A program made the position numbers and the translations under genes. DNA of 64,000 nucleotides from Flaccisagitta enflata. Its lineage: Eukaryota > Chaetognatha > Sagittoidea > Aphragmophora. Positions 1 to 13,733 of the stretch are shown here, one piece after another. The notes beneath the pieces were generated by a model. That model was not told the DNA's origin and did no database searches. It saw only the letters and a program-made list of their open reading frames with translations. Positions within the stretch are counted from its first letter, which is position 1; each line of letters begins with the position of its first letter. The stretch is from contig OZ231128.1 in NCBI GenBank assembly GCA_965153355.1, forward strand, positions 7,874,001 to 7,938,000, read 5' to 3'.

Positions 1-370
1 ACTTTTTTTGATCATCCATCTAGACAGAGTGAAAGTTTTTCTGCCACAAGTCCAAAAAGCGTGCGCACAATTCTAACGCTCGGTGACAGGCGGGAACGCG
101 GATGAATACATCTAGACAGCCAAGGCTATGTGAGGAAACTCGTAATCATTGAGAAACAGCGCAGTCAAATAAGTTGATTTTTTTTTATTTTTTGAACAGT
201 AAAGCAGTTAGACAAGGTAATTGTTGTATTCGTCTCTACTCTTTCCTTTTTATTTATCACATCCATGTATATATTATATTATACTGACATATGAATGGTT
301 TCTATTTTCGTCAATAAAAAATGACAACTCGCACAACACCCTAAGTCAAGCAAGCAAAAATGTTCTACTT
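1..370. other. Flank without gene
   Basis: No coding signal is visible. On the minus strand this stretch would be the 3' untranslated part of the LINE fragment at 371-631. It is AT-rich and contains AATAAA-like words on the minus strand (around 240-255), but no simple tail or target-site duplication is recognisable. Confidence 0.4.
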
Positions 371-660
371 CTACTCAATAATAGCGCGTAATCCCTTCAC
401 AACTTGATTCCTGTGTACGGCGCATCCTTCCAGAAATTTGTTGTGACGCTGTTGAAAGGAGCTGTAGATATCCTTGTAGCCGAAGGTTTGATGAAGAGAT
501 CTGATACTCTCCCATCTGTTGTAGCCAAAAATACGTCTGATAGCGTTATTCATAGCTACATTACATGAGTGCATTTCTGAACTATTGAATTGCTTGATTT
601 CGGACGCGTAGGATATAGTAATAAAAGCCACGTTTTTGGATGATTGTCTGGTTTGTGATT
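371..660 (-). pseudogene. C-terminal fragment of a non-LTR retrotransposon ORF2
   Basis: An 86-codon minus-strand frame (371-631) ends the C-terminal region of a LINE reverse-transcriptase polyprotein. The middle reads like the conserved segment downstream of the RT core in CR1/Jockey/RTE-type elements, with a motif such as NNAIRRIFGYNRW followed by a block ending in a short basic tail. The RT catalytic core and endonuclease are absent, so this is a 5'-truncated copy. A stop codon at the natural end and AT-rich DNA downstream fit a LINE 3' end. What is seen is the motif pattern; the family assignment is from memory of the LINE alignment; clade is not resolved. No obvious tail repeat follows. 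Confidence 0.55.
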
Positions 661-708
661 ATCATTGTATGATTCTCATTTCTCCATCGCCATTAATGAC
701 CATGTAGT

Positions 709-773
<65 letters not shown>

Positions 774-885
774 AGAGAGAATAAGAGAGAGAATAAGAGA
801 TAGTGCAAGAGATAGTACAAGAGTGAGTACGAGAGAGAGTACGAGAGAAAGTACGAAAGAGAGTGAGAAAGTACGAGAGAGAGGG

Positions 886-942
<57 letters not shown>
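709..942. repeat. (GA)n microsatellite with degenerate centre
   Basis: Two pure GA runs (about 709-768 and 888-942) flank a degenerate GA/GTAC-containing middle. Overlapping open frames on both strands (Ser-Leu and Arg-Glu repeats) are products of the repeat. Confidence 0.95.
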
Positions 943-943
<1 letters not shown>

Positions 944-946
<3 letters not shown>

Positions 947-1157
947 TATACTCAACGCCCACAAAAGCGTCTCTCCATGTTATGTTTTCTTATTGGGCGT
1001 TACGTGATCCCGCGCCCTGCTTTGACCGTCTGCTTGTCGGTTGGTCGGCCACAATATAGTTTTTTGTTTGCGATCTTTGGACTAACGTCACTGCCTCAAT
1101 TACGGCTCCTGCCCACTCTTTGACAACTGAGGTAGCTGTGTATCAGGCTTCGTTGGA
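944..1157 (-). mobile_element. Family H element, eroded copy
   Basis: Read on the minus strand it begins AAGCCTGATACACAGCT, matching the 5' hairpin of family H with the conserved GATACAC loop. The conserved GTGGGCAGGAGC block follows, then a GACC/GACCAACCGACA segment. The far end carries the inverted words GGGCG and CGCCC in place of the usual terminal hairpin. It abuts the GA microsatellite. Confidence 0.55.
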
Positions 1158-1216
1158 CTGATGTAACGATTACCGATCATCTTCGGTAAGCAGCCTCCAC
1201 GCCACATGTGGTGTCT

Positions 1217-2032
1217 TTTTGGGCAGCGGCCCCGGAGGAGCCGATGACCTATGATTCCATGCAGGGCAATTTTTTTCTGTCATGTGTCCCCCTGAGGCCT
1301 TATAGCCTCAATCAGCCTTCTTAGGCCTGAGATTGGCCCACTCAGGCGTAAAATTAACCATCCCAGGCCTCAGATATACTATTTCAGGCCCTACATAAGC
1401 TCTTTTGAGCCTCAAATTGACCCTCTCAAGCTACAAAATAGCCATTTCAGGCATCAAATTAAACATATCAGACCCTGAAGTAACCCTCCCAGATTTAAAT
1501 TGACCCTCCAAGGCCTCAGATCAGGTGTTCTAGGCCTCAAATCAGCCTTCTCAAGCCTCAAATTGACCCTCCTAAGCCCCTAAATAGCTTAAACTAGCCA
1601 TTTTAGACCCTTGAACAGCCCTCCCAGGCTTCAAACTAGGCATCCTAGGCCTCAAATAAGCACTCCCAGACCTTATATTGACCAACACACGCCTCAAATT
1701 TGCCAGCCCATGCTCCTAATAACCTTCCCACGCCTCAAATTGACCCTCCAAGATTATACAATAGCCATCTTTTTCCTAGAATAAGCTCTCTCATACGCCC
1801 TAGCTTCTCAAGCCCTCTCAGGCCTCAAATTGACCCTCCCAGATCTTGAAATAGCAATCCCAATCCTCAAAATACCCATCTCAGGCTCCAAATAGATTGT
1901 CTTAAGCCTCAAATGGGCACTCACATACATCTATGTTACAATAAACAGACACTCAGTAAGAGGTGTTAGACTGGGTAATCATTATCTAATACATAGAATC
2001 ATAAGTCATCAACTCCTCCAGGGCCGCTGCCT
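1217..2032 (+). mobile_element. Family F2 element with 21-bp internal repeats
   Basis: The left end (GGGCAGCGGCCCCGGAGGAG, then GATGACCTATG) is answered by an inverted right end at about 1998-2032 (GTCATCAACTCC, then GGGCCGCTGCC). The interior (1300-1960) is a degenerate minisatellite of about 30 units of the type AGGCCTCAAATTGACCCTCCC, strikingly constant at 21 bp per unit. No coding capacity. The end sequences match the F2 copy at 23522-23956. Confidence 0.7.
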
Positions 2033-2229
2033 CATTTACCTAAATAATTTGAAATTATCATAAAAATATATGGGGCATCGGGAACCACTGACCATATGAC
2101 CCTTGAGCGACCTGTTTATCTTACCATTTACTCGCTGCCCCTCATCAAACCTCGTCCTAACTTCCTACAGTACGATAGAAGCAATGACAACCTAGACTGG
2201 AGAATAGATTTTAAGTATCATAATATATA

Positions 2230-2405
2230 CAGTGGAACCCTGCAATAACAGCCCCACTTTTAAAGGTTCCCCATCAATAAAGGTTAACATTTTTAGGTCC
2301 CAAATGGTAGTTTTTAATGTAATTTCACCTCTCTATAAAGGTTATCCTGAGGTAAAGGTGAAGAATCTTCAGTCCCAATGGGACTGATGAGGCGGGGTCC
2401 TACTG
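2230..2405. mobile_element. Pogo-like miniature inverted-repeat element flanked by TA
   Basis: The left end CAGTGGAACCCTGCAATAAC and right end GGCGGGGTCCTACTG are inverted copies, each flanked by TA (2228-2229, 2406-2407). CAGTGGAACC-type ends with TA duplication are typical of pogo/Tigger-derived MITEs. The 176-bp length closely matches the copy at 19230-19407. Confidence 0.65.
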
Positions 2406-2407
2406 TA

Positions 2408-4130
2408 TATCTATATCAAAATATATATCCTAATAGTTAATATTTGCATCCTTCAAGATTTCACTTTTGACTTGATATTATTAAGAATTTGTTTTTAAAA
2501 ATCTATTTAGAAAAATGAAACAAATTTAGTAACAATCTTTGTTTTACCCAAAGAATGGTTCATAGAGTTGTAAAACCTATTGACAAAGTTTAATTAAGCT
2601 GAATAATTTTTCAAAGATGATAAAATTGTGTTTTATCTTATACAATACACTGAAATATCAAAAACTCGAAATTGTGATTAAGTCAAATATGCAATTTTAA
2701 GTTTTAAAGTAGCAAACATATATATAGCAAACACATTCACTAAAAGAACTAACTTAATCTTAATCTCAAATTATATAATCATTAAATCATGATGCTTGAA
2801 GTTTTTCCTCCAGTCTAGGTGGCCGTTGCTCCCAAAATACTGTATATGAGAGTGAGAAGGTCTGTTTGAATTTAACATTGTCAAAAAAGAAAAACAAGTC
2901 AAATTTTTAATGAAGTGTGAAATTGTATTAAATGAGTCAAAATGTCAGATATGGTGAGTAACTTGATTGAATTAAATGAACACTGAAGTTCCAGAAAGAT
3001 ACTTTTAAAAATAAAAAGCAAACAATGTATTTCCAAGAGCGATTTCCACTACTTAATATCAAAGTTTAGCGGCACCTCCAAGTAAAAACATTCTCACCCT
3101 TTAAAATAACAACAAAATCTAAACCTAGGCCAAGAAATCTAAGATAGATTCAATCTTGTTTTTAGATTTTAATTCTTTAAAATAGCAAACAAAACACTCA
3201 AATTATCAATTAAAAAGAAAATTAATAAAAATAGCGTCGATTCAAAATTTGATTCTAATTAAGGTAAAAAAAGAAAACTACAAATCAATCATTCAAAATT
3301 TGCAAACAACAAATAAAACTCATTCTAAAACATGATCATACATGACTAATAAAATCGCTTTTTTAAAACAATTAAAAATACGGATAAAAGTAAAAAAATC
3401 AAAAAATCATATCATATTACTAAGAATAATCCATAGCAGAAAGTAAAGTGGGTGCGGCAAAACTTTCTTTCCTAGAAGTACAAAAGCGATGGAAAACGAT
3501 TTTTAGTCTGAACGTAATTAAAAAAAAACATATAAAATTTACAAATAATAAGGGAATAAGCAGAGAAACCCTATATAAAAAGTTTTACAATTCAGTAACA
3601 CTTTGGAACAACCTGAGGTTACAGTAAAATCGCGAACGGAGAGGGGGCAGGGGCAGAGATGCACCTTTTTCCACTTTTCTACTTAAGCATCTTAGATAGA
3701 CCAATAACTGAGCGTAGTGAGCGATGGATGAACTACTCAAATGTTGTCTCTGATGCGATGTCTTCTGGTTGAAGAAAGTTTCATAATTTCTCCGTTATCC
3801 TTCAGTTTATTTTCCATCTTCTCATCGTCTGCTTATCTCTATCCCGAAACTGCAACTGTTCGTAAGCTCATTGCCGACATTGTCTGGGTGTGAGCCCCAC
3901 GGTTGTCTATTTGTTAGCCACGCGTTTTTTTTTCATTCATAGGAGGAGAAAGAGACGATCAGAGCAGTAAAATCAGAACGAGAGGTAGTAATAGAGTGGA
4001 CGCAGAAGGCAGCGGTGGAGGCGGCGCACGCATCCCAGGAGTTAACCCTTGGTGGAAAAAAAGGCAAAGTGTTGTTAACCTTTTGAGCATGTTGTACATT
4101 GTACAAAAAACGTGATTAAGAGTTAGAAAT
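2408..4130. other. AT-rich stretch without recognisable gene
   Basis: No open frame longer than about 60 codons with coding character, no RNA gene and no paired inverted ends were found. A CAGTAAAATCGCGAACGG motif near 3622 resembles one end of a pogo-like element, but no partner end was seen. AT-rich throughout to about 3600, then mixed. Confidence 0.4.
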
Positions 4131-4332
4131 AACAAAGCCGGATACACGGCTACCCCAGTCGCGTGCGGGTGGGCAGGGGCTGTATCTGAGGTCACTGGAT
4201 CATTTGGGCAGGAGCAGTGAGGCCAATGACAGCAAAAAAATAACGAAATAAAGTATGATCAATAGACGGACCAATGGACGGACAGACAGATAGACGCACT
4301 AAGTGGGTTGTAGAGTCGCGTAGCACGTGACT
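4131..4332 (+). mobile_element. Family H element, near complete
   Basis: The 5' end AACAAAGCCGGATACACGGC forms the hairpin AGCCG-GATACA-CGGCT. It is followed by AGTCGCGTGCGGGTGGGCAG and a second GGGCAGGAGCAGTG. The middle holds GGACCAATGGACGGACAGAC. The 3' end TAGAGTCGCG-TAGCA-CGTGACTAAAA forms a 7-bp terminal hairpin with one G-U pair. Total about 200 bp, non-coding. This is the best reference copy for the family. Confidence 0.75.
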
Positions 4333-4567
4333 AAAAAAAATTGATTTGAAAATATAGTATTTATAGTTAAATAATAGCAACAAAGATTTCAACATTTTTT
4401 ACACTAACAATCACGATTATATCTTGTAAAATTTTAGCAAATCACTGAACTGTGTGGCAATTATTGCTGTGAAATACCTACTCATTTGAGCTAGTTCTGA
4501 GGGAGATTAAACAAGCGCCAAAAACAAAAAAAAAAAACAGCTAAGAAGGTTTAAAAATTAAAGTCTA

Positions 4568-4978
4568 CTACGCGAATCAATAAAAAAGCCGCACTTTTAA
4601 ATGACAATTTATTATATTAAATTTCAAAATAATTAAACAAAATCTTAGACCATTTTGAAGATCTTAAAGAGATCTTTCATTTGACTCCAATCTGGTATTT
4701 CTAGCTTTATTCGTTTAGAAATGGCGTACAAAAGAGTGAAAACATTGCCATTTTCAGTTTTGCAATCCTATTGAAAAATGAGCATTTTTGCAAAAGACAG
4801 GTTCTCTTTGGTAAGCTCTATCTCCTAAACGGTTTGAGATAGAGACCTGGGATTGGTCTAGAATGAAAGAAAATTCAAAAATCTTTAAAATCAGTTGAAC
4901 AAAAAAAATTTGAATTAATTTTTTGTGCCTCCTCCACTCAGCTACAAAAGGGTGCGGCTTTTTTTTTGATTCGCGTAG
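4568..4978. mobile_element. TA-flanked MITE (family M, CTACGCGAATC ends)
   Basis: Terminal inverted repeats of about 28 bp start CTACGCGAATCAA on the left and end TTGATTCGCGTAG on the right, with TA on both outer sides (4566-4567, 4979-4980). The interior has no coding potential but includes a stretch around 4840 (GGGATTGGTCTAGAATGAAA) also present in the copy at 62456-62867. The TA target duplication points to a Tc1/mariner-type transposase acting in trans. Confidence 0.8.
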
Positions 4979-4980
4979 TA

Positions 4981-6790
4981 ATCAGGGCTTAAAAATAGGT
5001 AAGATATGCTAAGAAAACTAAATTTGTTTTTATTTCAAATCTTTTTATTTTAATCTGTGTAAGATACCTAGCATATTGTAAAAAAAAAATTTTCAAAATT
5101 CTCAAAATTCATAATCAGCAAAAAGTATAAAAAAAATTAAAAATGACAATATTTGAATTCTGATTGCAAATTCAGATTCCTCACAAAAATTTTAAAAATG
5201 AAGTGCTCTTTTGTTCTTTATATTTTTACAAGAAGCCTTTCAAATATTAAAAAAAAAATGTCAAAATATTTTTTGAGTGCTTATTTTTGTTAAAAATGCA
5301 TTTTTCATCATGTTCCCATTAGAATTTTTTAAATATCATATTTTGTGTACTTACTTTTTCATAGGGAATATGAATCTGCAATCAGATTTTTAAAAAATCT
5401 TATCTTAAAATTTTGATTTTTTTTTCATTTTTTATCAAGTTTGATACTGGACCATTGAGCCAAGAACTTTAAAAATTGTCTTTGTACAACATGATAGCAG
5501 AAAGACAATAGAGCGCTATAGTTTGTTTTCTAGTTACAAAATTCTTGGGAAAAAATAGGTCTACTGTTAAGTCATTTTATGATTTTTAAGGAAGTATAAT
5601 TATCTATAGCTAAAAGTACTAAAAAATGCTACATTTTGGCTATCATTAAGATACAAATACAACATTTTTAAGCCAATTTTCTTTTTATTTTTAGCTCCAA
5701 CTGAACTTAATATAATCTATAAAATGTTCAGGGGGTTGACAACAATTGGCCTTTTTTTGCACCTAGGGTTTGTTCCTGAGATGCGTGCGAACGGTCGTGA
5801 CAGCACTGTTCAGGCAGCAGCAGCGGGGTTTGTTAAAAGATGATTAGACGAAGCCACATCCATCGCCGCTGATGTTATCGCGGTTGCCATCGTCGTTGCT
5901 ACAGTTGCATGGTAGAGTTAACTGGTGACTCGCCCTGGACGTATGGACGCATCCGTTCATAAACACGATCATTCACCTGTGAAAATAAAGTGTGATAATA
6001 AAAAAGGGAAAGGGAAAGGAACTCGTGCAATAGGGCTAAGCACAGGCTATTCCCTAAATGACAACATCAGGGCGTGTTGATGTGTTGTCGTGTTTCTATA
6101 GGTGTGAACACACACCGACGACGCCAACCTAACTCGTTTTTAAGACGCTTTAGAGCACTACGGTCCTTGCCAAGCCTATTAACAGTCCGACCTGCCCATA
6201 TTCTGCCCCTGCCTTCCCTGAAATGTCCAGTTATAGAACGTGTATCCAGTCTTGTTTATATAGCACGCGCGAAGACAAATCTTACGTAACCTCAAAGTGT
6301 TTGACGTTTTCAGAGACAAGGATGATGTAATCAAACTCAAAGGTAGCGTGATTGATTGAAGATAGTAGATGACTATGACGCCCGGAAGCGCGTAGGTTGA
6401 CCGGATGGATGTTGTTCAGCAGTCACACGGGTAAAAGTTTTTACGCGTCATAAGGACGTAGCAAGAATGTTGGCCGAGACCTGGGAAGGTTACGATCACC
6501 TGTTCGACTAGGCACACGCTGAGCAGACTGTTGGTGACCTCTCATTGGTCAGCCGTAACATTTTGTCATCGCTCATTGGCTGAGGAGGAGGAGCTACGTA
6601 CAGCGCTCATTAAGTAATCCCTCGTAAAACACGAAGATGTGTAAAAACAAAAGAAGAGATAAGATATTCGAACTTCCTTGACGAGTGTTGTTACAATAGT
6701 TCTAGCAAAAAACACCTATTTAGTTAACTGTCATGGTATTTGAAAAAAGACCATCTTGGTTATGACACGGTCACGGTTTCTGTGACTGGA
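4981..6790. other. AT-rich to mixed DNA without recognisable gene
   Basis: The stretch 5158-5390 contains an inverted pair (near 5160-5180 and 5365-5388), hinting at an unresolved inverted-repeat element. From 5760 to 6790 the base composition rises, but no convincing coding frame, homology or RNA gene is visible. Confidence 0.35.
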
Positions 6791-8140
6791 GCCAGCAAGA
6801 CATATATCAATCATTGGCAGGGTTCTACCAACTTAAAATTTGGCAGGATGACGCTTAAGATTTGGCAGGGTGAGTGCAAAACTTGGCAGGGCGGTCCTAA
6901 AAGGATGTTACTAGATGTAGCAAGATATTTATCAATCATTGGTAGGGTTCTACCAATTTGAAATTTGACAGGGTGACACTTAAGATTTGGCAGGGTGAGT
7001 GCAAAACTTGGCAGGGCGGTCCAAAAAGGATGTTAGTAGATGTAGCAAGATATATATCAATCATTGGCAGGGTTCTACCAACTTAAAATTTGGCAGGGTG
7101 AGTGTAAAACTTGGCAGGGCGGTCCTAAAAGGATGTTACTAGATGTAGCAAGACATAATCAATCATTGGCAGGGTTCTACCAACTTAAAATTTGGCAGGG
7201 CGACACTTAAGATTTGGCAGGATGAGTGCAAAACTTGGCAGGGTGGTCCTAAAAGGATGTTACTAGATGTAGCAAGATATATATCAATCATTGGCAGGGT
7301 TCTATTAACCTAAAATTTGGCAGGGTGACGCTTAAGATTTGGCAGGGTGAGTGCAAAACTTGGCAGGGCAGTCCTAAAAGGATGTTACTAGATGTAGCAA
7401 GATATATATCAATCATTGGCAGGGTTTTACCAACTTAAAATTTGGCAGGGTGACGCTTAAGATTTGGCAGGGTGAGTGCAAAACTTGGCAGGGCGGTCCT
7501 AAAAGGATGTTACTAGATGTAGCAAGATATATATCAATCATTGGCAGGGTATTTCCAACTTAGAATTTGGCAGGGTGACACTTAAGATTTGGCAGGGTGA
7601 GTGCAAAACTTGGCAGGGCGGTCCTAAAAGGATGTTACTAGATGTAGCAAGATATATATCAATCATTGGCAGGGTATTTCTAACTTAGAATTTGGCAGGG
7701 TGACACTTAAGATTTGACAGGGTGAGTGCAAAACTTGGCAGGGCGGTCCTAAAAGGATGTTACTAGATGTAGCAAGACATAAATCAATCATTGGCAGGGT
7801 TCTGCCAAATCAAAATTTGGCAGGATGACGCTTAAGATTTGGCAGGGTTCTACCAACTTAAAATTTGGCAGGGTGAAGCTTAAGATTTGGCAGGGTGAGT
7901 GCAAAACTTGGCAGGGCGGTCCTAAAAGGATGTAACTAGATGTAGCAAGACATATATCAATCATTGGCAGGATTCTGCCAAGTCAGAATTTGGCAGGGTG
8001 ACGCTTAAGATTTGGCAGGGTTCTACCAACTTAGAATTTGGCAGGGTGAAGCTTAAGATTTGGCAGGGTGAGTGCAAAACTTGGCAGGGCGGTCCTAAAA
8101 GGATGTTACTTGATGTAGCAAGATATATATCAATCATTGG

Positions 8141-9997
8141 CATAAATATATCTCTTCATATATCTCTACATATATCTCTACAAATATCTCTACAAATATC
8201 TTTACAAATATCTCTACAAATATCTCTACAAATATCTCTTCAAATATCTCTACAAATATCTCTACAAATATCTTTACAAATATCTCTACAAATATCTCTA
8301 CAAATATCTCTACAAATATCTCTACAAATATCTCTACAAATATCTCTACAAATATCTCTACAAATATCTCTACAAATATCTCTACAAATATCTCTACAAA
8401 TATCTCTACAAATATCTCTACAAATATCTCTACAAATATCTCTATAAATATCTCTACAAATATCTCTACAAATATCTCTACAAATATCTCTACAAATATC
8501 TCTACAAATATCTCCACAAATATATCCACAAATATATCCACAAATATCTCTACAAATATCCTTACAAATATCTCTACAAATATCTCTACAAATATCTCTA
8601 CATATATCTCTACAAATATCTCTACAAATATCTCTACAAATATCTCTACAAATATCTCTACAAACATCTCCACAAATATCTCTACAAATATCTCCACAAA
8701 TATCTCTACAAATATCTCTACAAATATCTCTACAAATATCTCTACAATTATCTCTACAAATATCTCTACAAATATCTCTACAAATATCTCTACAAATATC
8801 TCTTCAAATATCCCTACAAATATCTCTTCAAATATCCCTACAAATATCTCTACAAATATCTCTACAAATATCTCCACAAATATCTCTACAAATATCTCTA
8901 CAAATATCTCTACAAATATCTCTTCAAATATCTCTACAAATATCTTTACAAATATCTCTACAAATATCTCCACTGGATCTCTACAAATATCTCTACAAAT
9001 ATCTCTACAAATATCTCTACAAATAACTCTACAAATATCTCCTCAAATATCTCCACAAATATCTCTACAAATATCTCTACAAACATGTCTACAAATATCT
9101 CTACAAATATCTCAACAAATATCTCTACAAATATCTCTTCAAATATCTCTACAAATATCTCTACAAATATCTCTCCAAACACTCTACAAATATCTCTACA
9201 AATATCTCTACAAATATCTCTACAAATATCTCTCAAATATCTCTACAAATATCTCTACAAATATCTTTACAAATATCTCTACAAATATCTCTACAAATAT
9301 CTCTACAAATATCTCCACAAATATCTCTACAAATATCTCCACAAATATCTTGACAAATATCTTGACAAATATCTCTACAAATATCTCTACAAATATCTCT
9401 ACAAATATCTCTACAAATATCTCTACAAATATCTCTACAAATATCTCTACAAATATCTTTACAAATATCTCTACAAATATCTCTACTAATATCTCTACAA
9501 ATATCTCTACAAATATCTCTACAAATATCTCCACAAATATCTCCACAAATATCTCTACAAATGTCTCCACAAATATCTCCACAAATATCTCTACAAATGT
9601 CTCTACAAATATCTCTAAAATATCTCTACAAATATCTCTACAAATATCTCTACAAATATCTCTACAAATATATCTACAAATATATCTACAAATATCTCTA
9701 CAGATATCTCTACAGATATCTCTACAAATATCTCTACATATATCTCTACAAATATCTCTACAAATATCTCTACAAATATCTTTACAAATATCTCTACAAA
9801 TATCTCCACAAATATCTCTACAAATATCTCTACAAATATCTCTACAAATATCTCTACAAATATCTCCTCAAATATCTCCACAAATATCTCCACAAATATC
9901 TCTACAAATATCTCTACAAATATCTCTACAAATATCTCTACAAGTATCTCTACAAATATCTCTTAATATCTTTACAAATATCTCTACAAATATCTAA
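8141..9997. repeat. 12-bp repeat ACAAATATCTCT, first block
   Basis: About 155 tandem copies with point variants (TCC, TTT, TTC for the CTCT core). Because 12 is a multiple of 3, most frames stay open, giving artefact proteins such as QISL, TNIS, YKYL and, on the other strand, EIFV repeats. A phase break near 9230-9240 and another near 9617 show small indels. Confidence 0.95.
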
Positions 9998-11282
9998 GAT
10001 ATATATCAATCATTGGCAGGGTTCTACCAATTTGAAATTTGGCAGGGTGACACTTAAGATTTGGCAGGGTGAGTGCAAAACTTGGCAGGGCGGTCCTAAA
10101 AGGATGTTACTACATGTAGCAAGACATATATCAATCATTGGCAGGGTTCTACCAACTTAAAATTTGGCAGGGTGACGCTTAAGATTTGGCAGGGTGAGTG
10201 CAAAACTTGGCAGGGCAGTCCTAAAAGGATGTTACTAGATGTAGCAAGATATTTATCAATCATTGGTAGGGTTCTACCAATTTGAAATTTGGCAGGGTGA
10301 CACTTAAGATTCGGCAGGGTGAGTGCAAAACTTGGCAGGGCGGTCCTAAAAGGATGTTAGTAGATGTAGCAAGATGTATATCAATCATTGGCAGGGTTCT
10401 ACCAACTAAAGATTTGGCAGGGTGAGTGTAAAACTTGGCAGGGCGGTCCTAAAAGGATGTTACCAGATGTAGCAAGACATATATCAATCATTGGCAGGGT
10501 TCTACCAACTTAAAATTTGGTAGAGTGACACTTAAGATTTGGCAGGATGAGTGCAAAACTTGGCAGGGTGGTCCTAAAAGGATGTTACTAGATGTAGCAA
10601 GACATATATCAATCATTCGCAGGGTTCTATTAACTTAAAATTAAGCAGGGTGACGCTTAAGATTTGGCAGGGTGAGTGCAAAACTTGGCAGGGCAGTCCT
10701 AAAAGGATGTTACTAGATGTAGCAAAATATATATCATCATTGGCAGGGTTTTACCAACTTAAAATTTGGCAGGGTGACGCTTAAGATTTGGCAGGGTGAG
10801 TGCAAAACTTGGCAGGGCGGTCCTAAAAGGATGTTACTAGATGTAGCAAGATATATATCAATCATTGGCAGGGTATTTCCAACTTAGAATTTGGCAGGGT
10901 GACACTTAAGATTTGGCAGGGTGAGTGCAAAACTTGGCAGGGCGGTCCTAAAAGGATGTTACTAGATGTAGCAAGATATAGATCAATCATTAGCAGGGTA
11001 TTTCCAACTTAGAATTTGGCAGAGTGACACTTAAGATTTGACAGGGTGAGTGCAAAACTTGGCAGGGCGGTCCTAAAAGGATGTTACTAGATGTAGCAAG
11101 ACATATATCAATCATTGGCAGGGTTCTGCCAAATTAAAATTTGGCAGGGTGACGCTTAAGATTTGGCAGGGTTCTACCAACTTAAAATTTGGCAGGGTGA
11201 AGCTTAAGATTTGGCAGGGTGAGTGCAAAACTTGGCAGGGCAGTCCTAAAAGGATGTTACTAGATGTAGCAAGATATATATC

Positions 11283-12131
11283 ATATATCTCTACATAAAT
11301 CTCTACAAATATCTCTACAAATATCTCTACAAATATCTCTACAAATATCTCTACAAATATCTTTACAAACATCTCTACAAATATCTCTACAAATATCTCT
11401 ACAAATATCTCTACAAATATCTCTACAAATATCTCTACAAATATCTCTACAAATATCTCTACAAATATCTCTACAAATATCTCTACAAATATCTCTACAA
11501 ATATCTCTACAAATATCTCTACAAATATCTCTACAAATATCTCTACAAATATCTCCACAAATATCTCCACAAATATCTCCACAAGTATCTCCACAAATAT
11601 CTCCACAAATATCTCTACAAATATCTCTACAAATATCTCTACAAATATCTCTACATATATCTCTACAAATATCTCTACAAATATCTCTACAAATATCTCT
11701 ACAAATATCTCTACCAATATCTCCACAAATATCTCCACAAATATCTCCACAAATATCTCTACAAATATCTCTACAAATATCTGTACAAATATCTCTACAA
11801 TTATCTCTACAAATATCTCTACAAATATCTCTACAAATATCTCTACAAATATCTCTACAAATATCTCTACAAATATCTTTACAAATATCTCTACAAATAT
11901 CTCCACAAATATCTCTACAAATATCTCTACAAATATCTCTACAAATATCTCTACAAATATCTCTACAAATATCTCCTCAAATATCTCCACAAATATCTCC
12001 ACAAATATCTTCACAAATATCTCTTCAAATATCTCTACAAATATCTCTACAAATATCTCTACAAGTATCTCTGCAAGTATCTCTACAAATATCTCTAAAA
12101 TATCTTTACAAATATCTCTACAAATATCTAA
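11283..12131. repeat. 12-bp repeat ACAAATATCTCT, second block
   Basis: About 70 copies. It enters from ATGTAGCAAGATATATATC and exits into TATCTAAGATATATATCAAT, the same two positions of the 125-bp unit as in the first block. Confidence 0.95.
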
Positions 12132-13065
12132 GATATATATCAATCATTGGCAGGGTTCTACCAATTTGAAATTTGGCAGGGTGACACTTAAGATTTGGCA
12201 GGGTGAGTGCAAAACTTGGCAGGGCGGTCCTAAAAGGATGTTACTAGATGTAGCAAGATATTTATCAATCATTGGCAGGGTTTTACCAACTTAAAATTTG
12301 GCAGGGTGACACTTAAGATTTGGCAGGGTGAGTGCAAAACTTGGCAGGGCGGTCCTAAAAGGATGTTACTAGATGTAGCAAGATATATATCAATCATTGG
12401 CAGGGTTCTACCAACTTAAAATTTGGCAGGGTGACACTTAAGATTTGGCAGGGTGAGTGCAAAACTTGGCAGGGCGGTCCTAAAAGGATGTTACTAGATG
12501 TAGCAAGATATTTATCAAGCATTGGCAGGGTTTTACCAACTTAAAATTTGGCAGGGTGACACTTAAGATTTGGCAGGGTGAGTGCAAAACTTGGCAGGGC
12601 GGTCCTAAAAGGATGTTACAAGATGTAGCAAGATATATATCAATCATTGGCAGGGTATTTCCAACTTAGAATTTGGCAGGGTGACACTTAAGATTTGGCA
12701 GGGTGAGTGCAAAACTTGGCAGGGCGGTCCTAAAAGGATGTTACTAGATGTAGCAAGATATAGATCAATCATTAGCAGGGTATTTCCAACTTAGAATTTG
12801 GCATGGTGACACTTAAGATTTGACAGGGTGAGTGCAAAACTTGGCAGGGCGGTCCTAAAAGGATGTTACTAGATGTAGCAAGACATATATCAATCATAGG
12901 CAGGGTTCTGCCAAATCAAAATTTGGCAGGGTGACGCTTAAGATTTGGCAGGGTTCTACCAACTTAAAATTTGGCAGGGTGAAGCTTAAGATTTGGCAGG
13001 GTGAGTGCAAAACTTGGCAGGGCAGTCCTAAAAGGATGTTACTAGATGTAGCAAGATATATATCA

Positions 13066-13733
13066 TATATCTCTACATATATCTCTACAAATATCTCTAC
13101 AAATATCTCTACAAATATCTCTACAAATATCTCTACAAATATCTCTACATATATCTCTACAAATATCTCTACAAATATCTCTACAAATATCTCTACAAAT
13201 ATCTCCACAAATATCTCCACAAATATCTCCACAAATATCTCCACAAATATCTCTACAAATATCTCTACAAATATCTCTACAATTATCTCTACAAATATCT
13301 CTACAAATATCTCTACAAATATCTCTTCAAATATCCCTACAAATATCTCTTCAAATATCCCTACAAATATCTCTACAAATATCTCTACAAATATCTCTAC
13401 AAATATCTCTACAAATATTTCTACAAATATCTCTACAAATATCTCTACAAATATCTCTACAAATATCGCTACAAATATCTTTACAAAAATCTCTACAAAT
13501 ATCTCCACAAATATCTCTACAAATATATCGACAAATATATCGACAAATATCTCGACAAATATCTCTACAAATATCTCCTCAAATATCTCCACAAATATCT
13601 CCACAAATATCTTCACAAATATCTCTTCAAATATCTCTACAAATATCTCTACAAATATCTCTACAAGTATCTCTGCAAGTATCTCTACAAATATCTCTAA
13701 AATATCTTAACAAATATCTCTACAAATATCTGG
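13066..13733. repeat. 12-bp repeat ACAAATATCTCT, third block
   Basis: About 55 copies, bounded by the same two 125-bp-unit positions as the other blocks. Variant copies (for example TATCGACAAAT and TCCCTACAAAT runs) are partly shared with the first block, supporting duplication rather than independent origin. Confidence 0.95.

Noticed and set aside
8134-12143. Long stop-free frames with EIFV, QISL, TNIS or YKYL repeats, superficially like structural repeat proteins
   Set aside because: They are exact translations of the 12-bp repeat in every frame and strand; all six frames are similarly open and there is no codon-position bias.
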